Assembly: GCA_023437755.1 (NCBI GenBank) | Contig: JAEZFJ010000289.1 | Span: forward strand, 1 to 6,842 | DNA from: Pseudomonadota bacterium | Lineage (GTDB): Bacteria > Pseudomonadota > Alphaproteobacteria > Rhizobiales > Devosiaceae | Direction of reading: 5' to 3' | Length of the DNA stretch: 6,842 nt | In this document: in pieces, positions 1-5,811 of the stretch | Numbering within the stretch: position 1 is the stretch's first letter | Layout of the letters: each line of letters begins with the position of its first letter | Notes under the pieces: model-generated | The model's database searches: none | The model's input: the letters and a program-made list of their open reading frames with translations, nothing else | What the model was told of the DNA's origin: nothing | Program-made: the position numbers and the translations under genes

Positions 1-1872
1 CTGCAGAGCCAGGCGCCGTGCCTCGTCTACGAGGAAGGATCGCTGATCAAGCGGACGATCCGCGATCTCTACAACAAGGACATCGATGAAGTTCTGGTGG
101 CAGGCGACAACGCCTACCGCGAGGCCAAGGACTTCATGAAGATGATCATGCCGTCCCACTCCAAGAACGTGAAGCCGTACACCGAAGAACAGCCGCTGTT
201 CTCCAAGTACAACATCGAGGCACAGCTCGATCAGATGTTCTCGCCGGTGGTGACCCTGCCCTCTGGCGGCTACATCGTCATCAACCCGACGGAAGCGCTG
301 GTTTCGATCGACGTGAACTCGGGCCGCTCCACCAAGGAGCACAACATCGAGGACACCGCGCTCCAGACCAATCTGGAGGCCGCCGACGAGGTGGCGCGCC
401 AACTGCGGCTGCGCGACCTTGCTGGGCTCATCGTCATCGACTTCATCGACATGATGGAGAACCGCTCCAACCGCGCCGTCGAGCGTAAGCTCAAGGACTG
501 CCTGAAGGACGATCGCGCCCGCATCCAGGTGGGTCGCATCTCCCACTTCGGCCTGATGGAGATGAGCCGTCAGCGCATCCGCTTCGGCGTCGTGGAAAGC
601 TCCACCCACAAGTGCCCGATCTGCGATGGCACCGGTCTGGTCCGTTCCACCGAGTCGCTGGCGCTCATGATCATGCGCCACATCGAAGATCACGTTCTGC
701 GCAAGCAGGGCCAGTCGATCAATGTGCGTGTGCCGACCGACGTGGCGCTCTACATCCTCAACTTCAAGCGCGAGACCTTGAGCGCGCTCGAACTGCGCAA
801 CAACCTGTCCATCACCATCACCGCCGATGGCAAGCTGACGGGGCAACAGTTCTTCATCGAAAAGGGTGAGGCACGGGTCCCCGCTTACGCCGACCAGCGC
901 GCGGCCACGCATGTGCGGGTCGACACCGCCGTGATCGAAGACCTCGTCGAGGAAGACGAGATCGTCGAAAGCGAGGAGGATGAAACCGAGAGCCAGAGTG
1001 GCGACGAGGGCAACGGTGAGGGCGATGGAAGCGGCGAAGGAAATGGTCGCCGCCGTCGTCGCCGCCGGCGCCGTGGTAGTGGCGAACGTGGCGAAGCGCA
1101 GCGCGCCGCACCGGCTCCACAGGTCGAAGGCGAAGCGTCCGACGACGAGGGTGCCGAGCAATCGGATGGCGAGGCGGATTCGGACGAGGCCATTTCCGCA
1201 ACCGAAGGTGAAACCCGCAAGCGCCGTCGTCGCGGCCGCCGTGGTGGTCGCCGGAACCGGCGTGAGCTGGAGGCCAACGGCGCATCCGAGGGCGATGAGG
1301 CAGTCAATGGCCCGCGGACCATGGCCGAAGTCAGCGATGTCGCCGCAGAACTGACCGGGCAGCAAGAGACCCCTGCCCCCGTGGAAGCAAGTGGCGAGAC
1401 ACTCGCCCAGGCGGAGCCGGTCGTCGAGTCTGCTCCGGCCGAGCTTGCCGCCGAGCCCGCGGTAGCGGAGAAGCCGAAGCGGCCGCGCCGTCGCAAGGTT
1501 GTCGAGACCGAGGAGTCCGCCCCGGCTGAAACGACCCCCGTCGATGCCACAGTCACGGCAGAACCCGCCGCCGAGGAAAAGCCGAAGCGCAAGCCGCGTA
1601 CCCGCAAGCCAAAGGCGGATGCCACCGAGGCTGTGACTGAGAGCGACGCTCAGCCCCAGACCGCGCCGGCTGCTGCCGAGCCATCCGTAGAGGCTCCGGC
1701 CGCAAGCACGCCAGAAGCGGCCGATGAGCCGACTCGTCCGACCCGCGCTCGCAGGGAGCTCCCTCCCGAGGGCGTGGTCGTAACGTCCTCGGCCGCCGCA
1801 CCGGTGGAAGACGCTGAGCCGGAAAAGAAAAAGAAGGTGGGCTGGTGGCAGCGCCGGCTCGGGCTGGGCTAG
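1..1872 (+). CDS. rne: Ribonuclease E, 5'-truncated by window edge
   Basis: Endoribonuclease that starts mRNA decay and rRNA/tRNA processing and scaffolds the RNA degradosome. The frame is open from base 1 with no start in view, so about 623 C-terminal residues are present; the S1 domain and early catalytic part lie upstream. Visible family signatures are VLVAGDNAYREAKDF near base 91, the DNase I-like catalytic acids in SIDVNSGRST (Asp at 310-312) and VIDFIDM (Asp at 439-450), and the Zn-link CPICDG (Cys codons 613 and 622). From about base 950 the protein becomes a low-complexity, presumably disordered tail. Acidic stretches there alternate with basic blocks: nine Arg at 1048-1074, an Arg/Gly block at 1216-1263, and Lys/Pro/Arg blocks at about 1471 and 1579. 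The last residues, KKKKVGWWQRRLGLG, carry a GWW motif; in Caulobacter such a motif binds polynucleotide phosphorylase. A GTG at 97 is internal, not the start. A terminator hairpin follows. Confidence 0.97.
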   Translation: MQSQAPCLVYEEGSLIKRTIRDLYNKDIDEVLVAGDNAYREAKDFMKMIMPSHSKNVKPYTEEQPLFSKYNIEAQLDQMFSPVVTLPSGGYIVINPTEALVSIDVNSGRSTKEHNIEDTALQTNLEAADEVARQLRLRDLAGLIVIDFIDMMENRSNRAVERKLKDCLKDDRARIQVGRISHFGLMEMSRQRIRFGVVESSTHKCPICDGTGLVRSTESLALMIMRHIEDHVLRKQGQSINVRVPTDVALYILNFKRETLSALELRNNLSITITADGKLTGQQFFIEKGEARVPAYADQRAATHVRVDTAVIEDLVEEDEIVESEEDETESQSGDEGNGEGDGSGEGNGRRRRRRRRRGSGERGEAQRAAPAPQVEGEASDDEGAEQSDGEADSDEAISATEGETRKRRRRGRRGGRRNRRELEANGASEGDEAVNGPRTMAEVSDVAAELTGQQETPAPVEASGETLAQAEPVVESAPAELAAEPAVAEKPKRPRRRKVVETEESAPAETTPVDATVTAEPAAEEKPKRKPRTRKPKADATEAVTESDAQPQTAPAAAEPSVEAPAASTPEAADEPTRPTRARRELPPEGVVVTSSAAAPVEDAEPEKKKKVGWWQRRLGLG

Positions 1873-1892
1873 TCGCCTGCACCTAAAGCAAG

Positions 1893-1923
1893 AGGGCCCG
1901 CCGATTGGCGGGCCTTCTTATTT
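1893..1923 (+). terminator. Rho-independent terminator of rne, possibly bidirectional
   Basis: An 8-bp perfect GC stem (GGCCCGCC at 1895-1902 with GGCGGGCC at 1907-1914) closes a GATT tetraloop. It can be extended by a G-U and an A-U pair and is followed by a T-rich tail, TTCTTATTT. It begins about 20 bases after the rne stop and lies between the convergent rne and rnk-like stop codons. On the opposite strand the tail (CTCTTGCTTT) is also moderately T-rich, so it may also stop rnk transcripts. That second role is inference. Confidence 0.85.
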
Positions 1924-1934
1924 CGCGCTGTGCC

Positions 1935-2378
1935 TTAGGCCGCCGACGGTGGTTCCGGCTCCTCATAGATCCGCGGAGCCAGCACCTGCAGCACCGTTAG
2001 CGCCTGGCGGCGCCCGCCCCGGGTCCGCCACGAGATGGACTGCCCCGTCCGCAGTCCCAGCAGCGCCGTGCCGATTGGCGTCAGGACGGAGATCTTGCCC
2101 TCTGCGATGTCGGCGTCGATCGGCAGCACCAGTTCAACTGCCTTCTGCTCCCCCTCGGCGGTGCGGAAGGAAACGGTTGACCCCATGCGGACAGTGTCGG
2201 ACGGCAGGAACTGGTCGGGCACGACGGTTGCGCGCTCCAGTTCGTAAAGCAGGTCATCGGCGTCATCGGCGGTGTGGCCGGTTCCGCCCATGGCAAGCCG
2301 CAGCAACAGGCGATGCTCGCTGCTTGCCAGGATGATGTCGGGAGAGAGGCTGAAGTCGGAAAGCGAGATTGTGGTCAT
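1935..2378 (-). CDS. rnk: Rnk-family regulator with GreA/GreB C-terminal domain
   Basis: 147-residue protein resembling E. coli Rnk (regulator of nucleoside diphosphate kinase; 136 residues), a GreA-related protein that can bind RNA polymerase. Residues 1-55 form a helical N-terminal arm (SEHRLLLRLA, then DDADDLLYELERATVV). Residues 57-137 match the GreA/GreB C-terminal FKBP-like domain: LPSDTVRMGSTVSFR, then the hallmark ISVLTPIGTALLGLRTGQSISW at about 96-117, and LTVLQVL. The short arm favours Rnk over a true GreA or GreB, which have long coiled coils. The ATG at 2378 is chosen because GAGGGA sits five bases upstream and the protein then starts like its family. An in-frame ATG at 2441 would add 21 unrelated residues. 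The stop is TAA. The gene is convergent with rne and follows the aminotransferase in the same direction after a 228-bp gap. The exact target is unknown; the rnk name rests on similarity only. Confidence 0.86.
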   Translation of the reverse strand: MTTISLSDFSLSPDIILASSEHRLLLRLAMGGTGHTADDADDLLYELERATVVPDQFLPSDTVRMGSTVSFRTAEGEQKAVELVLPIDADIAEGKISVLTPIGTALLGLRTGQSISWRTRGGRRQALTVLQVLAPRIYEEPEPPSAA

Positions 2379-2383
2379 GACGA

Positions 2384-2389
2384 TCCCTC
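2384..2389 (-). promoter_or_regulatory. Ribosome-binding site of the rnk-like gene
   Basis: Read on the - strand this is GAGGGA, five bases before the ATG at 2378. It decides the start against the longer in-frame ATG at 2441. A five-pair hairpin (2391-2404) ends directly upstream of it. Confidence 0.75.
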
Positions 2390-2390
2390 G

Positions 2391-2404
2391 GCCGCAGAAG
2401 CGGC
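2391..2404 (-). promoter_or_regulatory. Small hairpin next to the rnk ribosome-binding site
   Basis: On the - strand GCCGC, a TTCT loop and GCGGC form a five-pair GC stem that ends one base before the GAGGGA ribosome-binding site. Eleven to seventeen bases upstream of it is an A7 run (2415-2421), which would be an unstructured stretch in the transcript. Any effect on rnk translation is inference. Confidence 0.45.
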
Positions 2405-2446
2405 ACGGCACAGGTTTTTTTGAAAGGGTGGCTGGCGCCAAGGCTA

Positions 2447-2524
2447 TGCGGTCCCCTGAACCCGGCAGGCGCCGGAGGGGGCGCGGGTTCAGGGCTGCGG
2501 TCTTGCTACGGTGCGGGACCGCAG
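2447..2524 (-). repeat. Nested inverted repeats upstream of rnk-like gene
   Basis: An 11-bp perfect inverted repeat (CCCTGAACCCG at 2454-2464, CGGGTTCAGGG at 2484-2494, 19-base spacer) directly abuts an 8-bp perfect one (CTGCGGTC at 2495-2502, GACCGCAG at 2517-2524, 14-base spacer). TGCGGTC occurs a second time at 2447-2453, flush against the other side of the first repeat. In a - strand transcript the 2517-2524 arm could therefore pair with either copy. No T tract follows either stem on either strand, so these are not ordinary intrinsic terminators. The element may be a structured rnk leader or an extragenic palindromic repeat; the sequence alone does not decide. Confidence 0.6.
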
Positions 2525-2606
2525 GATGTTCAGCAGTGTCGCCAGAGGATCAATCATCCTATCAAGGTAGGTCAGCCGGCGGGAAAGTCAACTCCGCCCA
2601 ATGGGC

Positions 2607-3749
2607 TCACCCAAGCGCACGCTGCAGGCGCTCCAGCGCAGATTCGATCGTCTCGGTACGCCCGGCGTAAGAGAAGCGAACATACTGGTGGCCGTTGACG
2701 CGGTCGAAATCGACGCCCGGCGTCGCCGCCACTCCCGCCGTGTCAAGCAGATGCTCACAGAAGGTCAGCGCGTCGTTGGAGAAGCGCGAGATGCCGGCAT
2801 AGGCATAGAACGCGCCTTCCGCCGCATGCTCGATATCGAAGCCGATCTGCCGCAGACCACCGGTCAGCAGCAGCCGGTTGGCGGCATAGCGAGCCTTCTG
2901 CTCCTCCGAATAGTCGCGCTCCCGTAACGCTGCGGTTGCCGCAATCTGGCTCAGGGTCGGAGCCGAGATGAACAGGTTCTGCTGCAGGATTTCGGCGCGC
3001 CGGATGAACTGCGCCGGCAGCACCATCCAGCCGATCCGCCAGCCTGTCATGCAGTAGTACTTCGAGAAACTGTTGATCACGATGGCCCGGTCGGTGATCT
3101 CGAGCGCGCTGACGGAGGGCCCGCGATAGTCGAGGCCATGGTAGATCTCGTCGGAGATGAAGGTCACACCCAGCCGCTCGCAGGTGGCGACGATGTCGGC
3201 CAGGCCCGCGCGATCCACGGCGGCCCCGGTGGGGTTTGCCGGGCTGGCAAACAGCAGCCCTTCAAAGCTCCCGGCAGCGTGCGCCGCGGCAATGTCGGCG
3301 CCCGTCAACTGCCAGCCATTGGCGGCGGTGACGGGTATTTCCACCACCTCGAAACCGAGGCCGATCAGCGTGTTCACGTAGGCCGGGTAGCCCGGGCGGG
3401 TGATCGCGATCCGCGCCCCGGGCCGAAACGCCGTATGGAAGGCGATGATGAACCCCGCGGACGACCCCATGGTGCACAGGATCGCCTCGGGGTCGACGGC
3501 GACGCCGTGCTGGACGCGGTAGTGTTCGGCCAGCCCAAGTCGCAGGTCGAGCATTCCCTTGGCCTGGGTATAGGCCTGCCCTGCCGGCAGCGCCCGGGCA
3601 ACGGCTTCGAGTACCCGAGGCGCGGGCGGCGCGCCGGGCTCGCCGATCTCGAGATGGCAGATGGTTCGACCGGAGGCCTCAAGGGCGTTGGCGCGCTTGA
3701 GGATCTCCATGGCTTGAAAGGGCATCAGCCCGTCAGGAGAAGAGGACAT
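2607..3749 (-). CDS. PLP-dependent aminotransferase, class I/II (AspC-like)
   Basis: 380-residue fold-type I aminotransferase, usual length for the family, expected to be cytosolic and to move an amino group between an amino acid and a 2-oxo acid via pyridoxal phosphate. Visible motifs in order: LEIGEPGAPP (33-42, substrate side), PGYPAY (119-124), the ASPANPTG loop with Asn172, ISDEIYHGL with Asp200 and Tyr203 contacting the cofactor, the Schiff-base lysine Lys230 in NSFSKYYCMTGWRIGW, the phosphate-binding Arg238, and the carboxylate-binding Arg358 in YVRFSYAG. The substrate cannot be read from sequence; aspartate, aromatic or branched-chain substrates are all possible. The ATG at 3749 is the first in frame after an in-frame TGA nine bases upstream. 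Its AGAGGA ribosome-binding element is unusually close (one base), so the ATG at 3725 (Met9) is a possible alternative. The gene is divergent from the DsbA-like gene. Confidence 0.93.
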   Translation of the reverse strand: MSSSPDGLMPFQAMEILKRANALEASGRTICHLEIGEPGAPPAPRVLEAVARALPAGQAYTQAKGMLDLRLGLAEHYRVQHGVAVDPEAILCTMGSSAGFIIAFHTAFRPGARIAITRPGYPAYVNTLIGLGFEVVEIPVTAANGWQLTGADIAAAHAAGSFEGLLFASPANPTGAAVDRAGLADIVATCERLGVTFISDEIYHGLDYRGPSVSALEITDRAIVINSFSKYYCMTGWRIGWMVLPAQFIRRAEILQQNLFISAPTLSQIAATAALRERDYSEEQKARYAANRLLLTGGLRQIGFDIEHAAEGAFYAYAGISRFSNDALTFCEHLLDTAGVAATPGVDFDRVNGHQYVRFSYAGRTETIESALERLQRALG

Positions 3750-3756
3750 GTCCTCT
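3741..3756. promoter_or_regulatory. Perfect 16-bp palindrome over the aminotransferase start
   Basis: AGAGGACATGTCCTCT is a perfect two-fold palindrome that contains the aminotransferase ATG (3747-3749 on the - strand) and its purine-rich ribosome-binding element. As DNA it could be an operator for a dimeric repressor. As RNA it folds into a six-pair stem with a CAUG loop that hides the ribosome-binding site. Both roles are inference, and a palindrome this long has a modest chance of arising randomly in a window of this size. Confidence 0.45.
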
Positions 3757-3891
3757 CATGCCCCGGCCCCGCCGCGGCGGCAAGGGTGGTCTCAAGCAGA
3801 GTTGATGGGCAAAGTAGCACAGTGTTCAACAGCACCTGCCACGCTGAGCGCACCTCTGCTAGACTCTCTGGACGACTCCCGGAGCCCGCCC
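3750..3891. promoter_or_regulatory. Divergent intergenic region, aminotransferase / DsbA-like gene
   Basis: This 142-bp region should hold promoters for both flanking genes. On the + strand TAGACT (3860-3865), 26 bases before the DsbA-like ATG, is a plausible -10, but the matching -35 (TGCCAC at 3837) is poor. On the - strand TTGAAC near 3823-3828 resembles a -35 without a good -10. A GC palindrome, CCGCCGCGGCGG, lies at 3769-3780. No promoter can be fixed with confidence. Confidence 0.4.
3881..3884 (+). promoter_or_regulatory. Ribosome-binding site of the DsbA-like gene
   Basis: GGAG seven bases before the ATG at 3892. It supports this start over the in-frame ATG at 3748, which would add 48 residues ahead of the hydrophobic export segment. 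Confidence 0.7.
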
Positions 3892-4749
3892 ATGTCCCGC
3901 CTCACCCTCGTTCTGGTCGCCCTTGTGGGCATACTCGCCGGTGCATTGGGCTACAGCCTCGTCACGCGCACGCAGCCGCTGGAACCGAACGCCGTGCAGG
4001 CACTGATCGACAAGGCGCTCGCCGACTATGATGGGCAGCGGCTCGCAACAACGGCGGCAACGCCGCCCACGATCCAAGCCGACCAGATCAATCCACTGAT
4101 CGAATCCTACCTGCTGAGCGATCCGAAGATCCTGCAACGCATGTCGCTCGCCCTCGAGACCACCATCCGCCAGGAAGAGCAGGCGAAGTCGCGCTCGGCG
4201 ATCGCCACCATGCAGAACGCCATCTTCAACGACCCCGGCCAGGTGGTGCTGGGCAATCCTGAGGGCGACGTCACACTGGTGGAGTTCTTCGACTACAATT
4301 GCGGCTATTGCCGCAGCGCCCTGCCCGATCTCGCCGCGCTGCTGGCCGAGGATCCCGACCTCAAGGTCGTACTCAAGGAATTCCCGATCCTGTCCAACGA
4401 GTCCATCGACGCCGCACGCGTGGCGGTGCTGGTCGGGCGATCCGATGCCGACTACTGGGCTTTCCACGAGGCGCTGTTCACCGCTCGCGGGCAGGTCAAC
4501 AAGGACGTGGCACTGGACGCCGCCGCCGCGCTCGGCCTCAGCAAGGTTGCGCTGGAGATGGACATGGGCACCGACACGGTAGCCCGGGCCATCCAGACCT
4601 CCTACGAGATCGCCAAGGCCCTGAACATCACCGGCACGCCGACCTACATCATCGGCAACGAGATCATTCCCGGTGCGATCGGCCTGGATGAACTGCGCAC
4701 CCGCATCGCCAACATGCGCGCCTGTGGCGACACGTTGTGCGACGGCTGA
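3892..4749 (+). CDS. DsbA/ScsC-like thioredoxin-fold disulfide oxidoreductase, exported
   Basis: 285-residue protein expected in the periplasm, forming or rearranging disulfides in exported proteins. Residues 4-24 are a hydrophobic segment after a very short N terminus (MSR). No clear AxA cleavage site follows, so it may stay as a membrane anchor. Residues 33-110 are helical and contain the pattern INPLIESYLLSDPKIL, typical of the N-terminal region of ScsC/Com1-type DsbA proteins. The thioredoxin fold follows: VTLVEFFDYNCGYC with the redox pair Cys137 and Cys140, and the cis-proline loop GTPTYIIG with Pro250. An extra cysteine pair, Cys278 and Cys283, lies in the last eight residues. The start at 3892 has a good ribosome-binding site and places the hydrophobic segment at the N terminus. 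The gene diverges from the aminotransferase and converges on the dipeptidase gene with no spacer. Oxidase versus isomerase activity cannot be told from sequence. Confidence 0.93.
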   Translation: MSRLTLVLVALVGILAGALGYSLVTRTQPLEPNAVQALIDKALADYDGQRLATTAATPPTIQADQINPLIESYLLSDPKILQRMSLALETTIRQEEQAKSRSAIATMQNAIFNDPGQVVLGNPEGDVTLVEFFDYNCGYCRSALPDLAALLAEDPDLKVVLKEFPILSNESIDAARVAVLVGRSDADYWAFHEALFTARGQVNKDVALDAAAALGLSKVALEMDMGTDTVARAIQTSYEIAKALNITGTPTYIIGNEIIPGAIGLDELRTRIANMRACGDTLCDG

Positions 4750-4756
4750 TCAGCCG
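4743..4756. repeat. 14-bp palindrome formed by two abutting convergent stops
   Basis: CGGCTGATCAGCCG is a perfect palindrome. Its centre is the TGA stop of the DsbA-like gene (4747-4749) joined directly to the reverse-strand TGA stop of the dipeptidase (4750-4752). There is no T tract on either side, so it is not a recognisable intrinsic terminator. Confidence 0.6.
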
Positions 4757-5808
4757 ATTGTCCGCTCGATAAGCGACAGCCAGTTGTCCATGGCGATCTT
4801 GCGCACCAGCGCCTCGCCATAGCCCTTGTCGAGCAGCGCCTGCAGCAGTTTCGGCACGCCGGTGACATCGCCGATCTCGGCGGGGATCAGCGCTCCGTCG
4901 AAGTCCGACCCGATCGCCACCCCGTCCTCGCCCACCGCTTCCACCAACGCGTCGACATGACGGACCATGATGTCGATGCCGGTGTCAGCGCGCATCTGCC
5001 CATCTTCCCGCAGGAAGCCGGTGGCGAAGTTCAGGCCGACCACGCCCCTGCTCTCGCGGATGGCGGCAAGCTGCCAAGCGACCAGGTTGCGGGCGTGTGG
5101 GGAGATAGCGTGGACGTTGGAGTGCGTTGCAACCAGCGGTTTGGTGCTGATGGCGGCGACGTCGCGGAAGCCGGCGGCATTGAGGTGCGACATGTCGATC
5201 ATCACCCCCATGCGGTCGCAGGCGCGGACCAGGTTCTTGCCGGCTTCGGTGAGCCCGGGGCCGATATCCGGGTCGGCGGGGTAGCGGAAGGGGACGCCGG
5301 TGCCGAAGGCGTTGGCGCGGCTCCACACCAGGCCAACGGACCGCAGGCCTGCAGCATAAAGTACCTCCAGCGCGTATAAATCCGGATCGATCGCCTCGGC
5401 GCCCTCGATGTGGAACACGGCCGCGAGTGTGTCCGCTGCGATGGCAGTGCGGATGTCGGCGGCGGATTGGCAGACAGAAAGGGTGCCCATCCGCTCGAGC
5501 CTGAGCAGGATCGCGGCCATGCCGAGGGTGGACCGCTGCGCCTCGGCGATGTCGAGCTCCGGCGGCAGGCTCGGGGTGGAGCCGGTGGGTACGATGGTTG
5601 CAGAAGACCCCTTCAGCGGCGGCGGGAACATGGCGAAGAACCCGCCCGCCATCCCGGCGGAACGGGCGCGCGGCAGGTCGATGTGAAGCGAAGATGAAGA
5701 GGGATGTACGGACGATGACCCGTCAATGAACAGTTTGTCCGCTTCCGGACCGGCTTCAAGCAGCTTGAGCAGGGTGTCGTTGTGACCGTCGAAGAAGGGA
5801 ATGGGCAT
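4750..5808 (-). CDS. Membrane dipeptidase family (peptidase M19) dipeptidase
   Basis: 352-residue metal-dependent amidohydrolase-fold dipeptidase of the renal dipeptidase family, normally cleaving dipeptides and sometimes D-amino-acid-containing ones. The di-zinc ligands are all present: His9 and Asp11 in FDGHNDT, Glu135 in FHIEGAE, His208 in MIDMSHLN and His229 in ATHSN. The catalytic-region Asp302 lies in IGSDFDG. Where the human enzyme has a substrate-contacting His (His152, in TLTH), this protein reads GLVWSRANAFGTGVPF, with Trp162 at that place by my hand alignment. No signal peptide is visible, so it is probably cytoplasmic despite the family name. The start at 5808 lies three bases after the DUF1643 stop, with only a weak GGA upstream, so translation is probably coupled. 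It is the last gene of the folD-DUF1643-dipeptidase run. The true substrate is unknown. Confidence 0.95.
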   Translation of the reverse strand: MPIPFFDGHNDTLLKLLEAGPEADKLFIDGSSSVHPSSSSLHIDLPRARSAGMAGGFFAMFPPPLKGSSATIVPTGSTPSLPPELDIAEAQRSTLGMAAILLRLERMGTLSVCQSAADIRTAIAADTLAAVFHIEGAEAIDPDLYALEVLYAAGLRSVGLVWSRANAFGTGVPFRYPADPDIGPGLTEAGKNLVRACDRMGVMIDMSHLNAAGFRDVAAISTKPLVATHSNVHAISPHARNLVAWQLAAIRESRGVVGLNFATGFLREDGQMRADTGIDIMVRHVDALVEAVGEDGVAIGSDFDGALIPAEIGDVTGVPKLLQALLDKGYGEALVRKIAMDNWLSLIERTIG

Positions 5809-5811
5809 GAG

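Larger units (their letters stand above)
2379..2606. other. Intergenic region between rnk-like gene and aminotransferase
   Basis: This is a 228-bp gap, long for this compact window. It should hold the rnk promoter. On the - strand a TTGACT (2586-2591) resembles a -35 box, but no convincing -10 sits 16-18 bases from it. No intrinsic terminator is visible after the aminotransferase stop; a GCCC/GGGC mini-stem at 2596-2606 has no T tract, so read-through into rnk is possible. The rest is the inverted-repeat cluster, an A7/T7 run and the hairpin at the rnk start. Confidence 0.6.

Noticed and set aside
854..1285. 143-residue - strand open frame (His/Arg/Pro-rich)
   Set aside because: Another shadow of the rne tail, with extreme composition and no motif.
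885..1625. 246-residue - strand open frame opposite the rne tail
   Set aside because: It is the antisense of the Arg/Glu/Ala-rich RNase E tail. Its Ser/Arg/Pro low complexity is what GC-rich codon mirroring gives, and it matches no family.
2410..2425. T7 run on the + strand as a terminator tail
   Set aside because: No + strand gene ends nearby. The only stem just upstream (2391-2404) is separated from the T run by ten bases.
2379..2441. N-terminal extension of the rnk-like protein by 21 residues, with two Cys (CRFC)
   Set aside because: The ATG at 2378 has a good GAGGGA site and gives a family-like N terminus. The extension covers the hairpin and A7 leader and contains only one CxxC, with no partner pair for a zinc site.
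2545..2591. Sigma-70 promoter for rnk at TTGACT (2586-2591, - strand)
   Set aside because: The best -10 candidates lie about 20 bases away and match poorly, so I do not list it as a promoter.
3748..3891. N-terminal extension of the DsbA-like protein from ATG 3748
   Set aside because: It would bury the export segment 50 residues inside the protein and overlap the divergent gene's start. GGAG before 3892 fits better.
3138..4031. 297-residue + strand open frame opposite the aminotransferase
   Set aside because: It runs antisense through a well-supported aminotransferase and then out of frame into the DsbA-like gene. Composition and lack of motifs mark it as spurious.
3859..4467. 202-residue - strand open frame opposite the DsbA-like gene
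   Set aside because: It is antisense to a gene with a clear CxxC and cis-Pro thioredoxin fold and matches no family I recognise.
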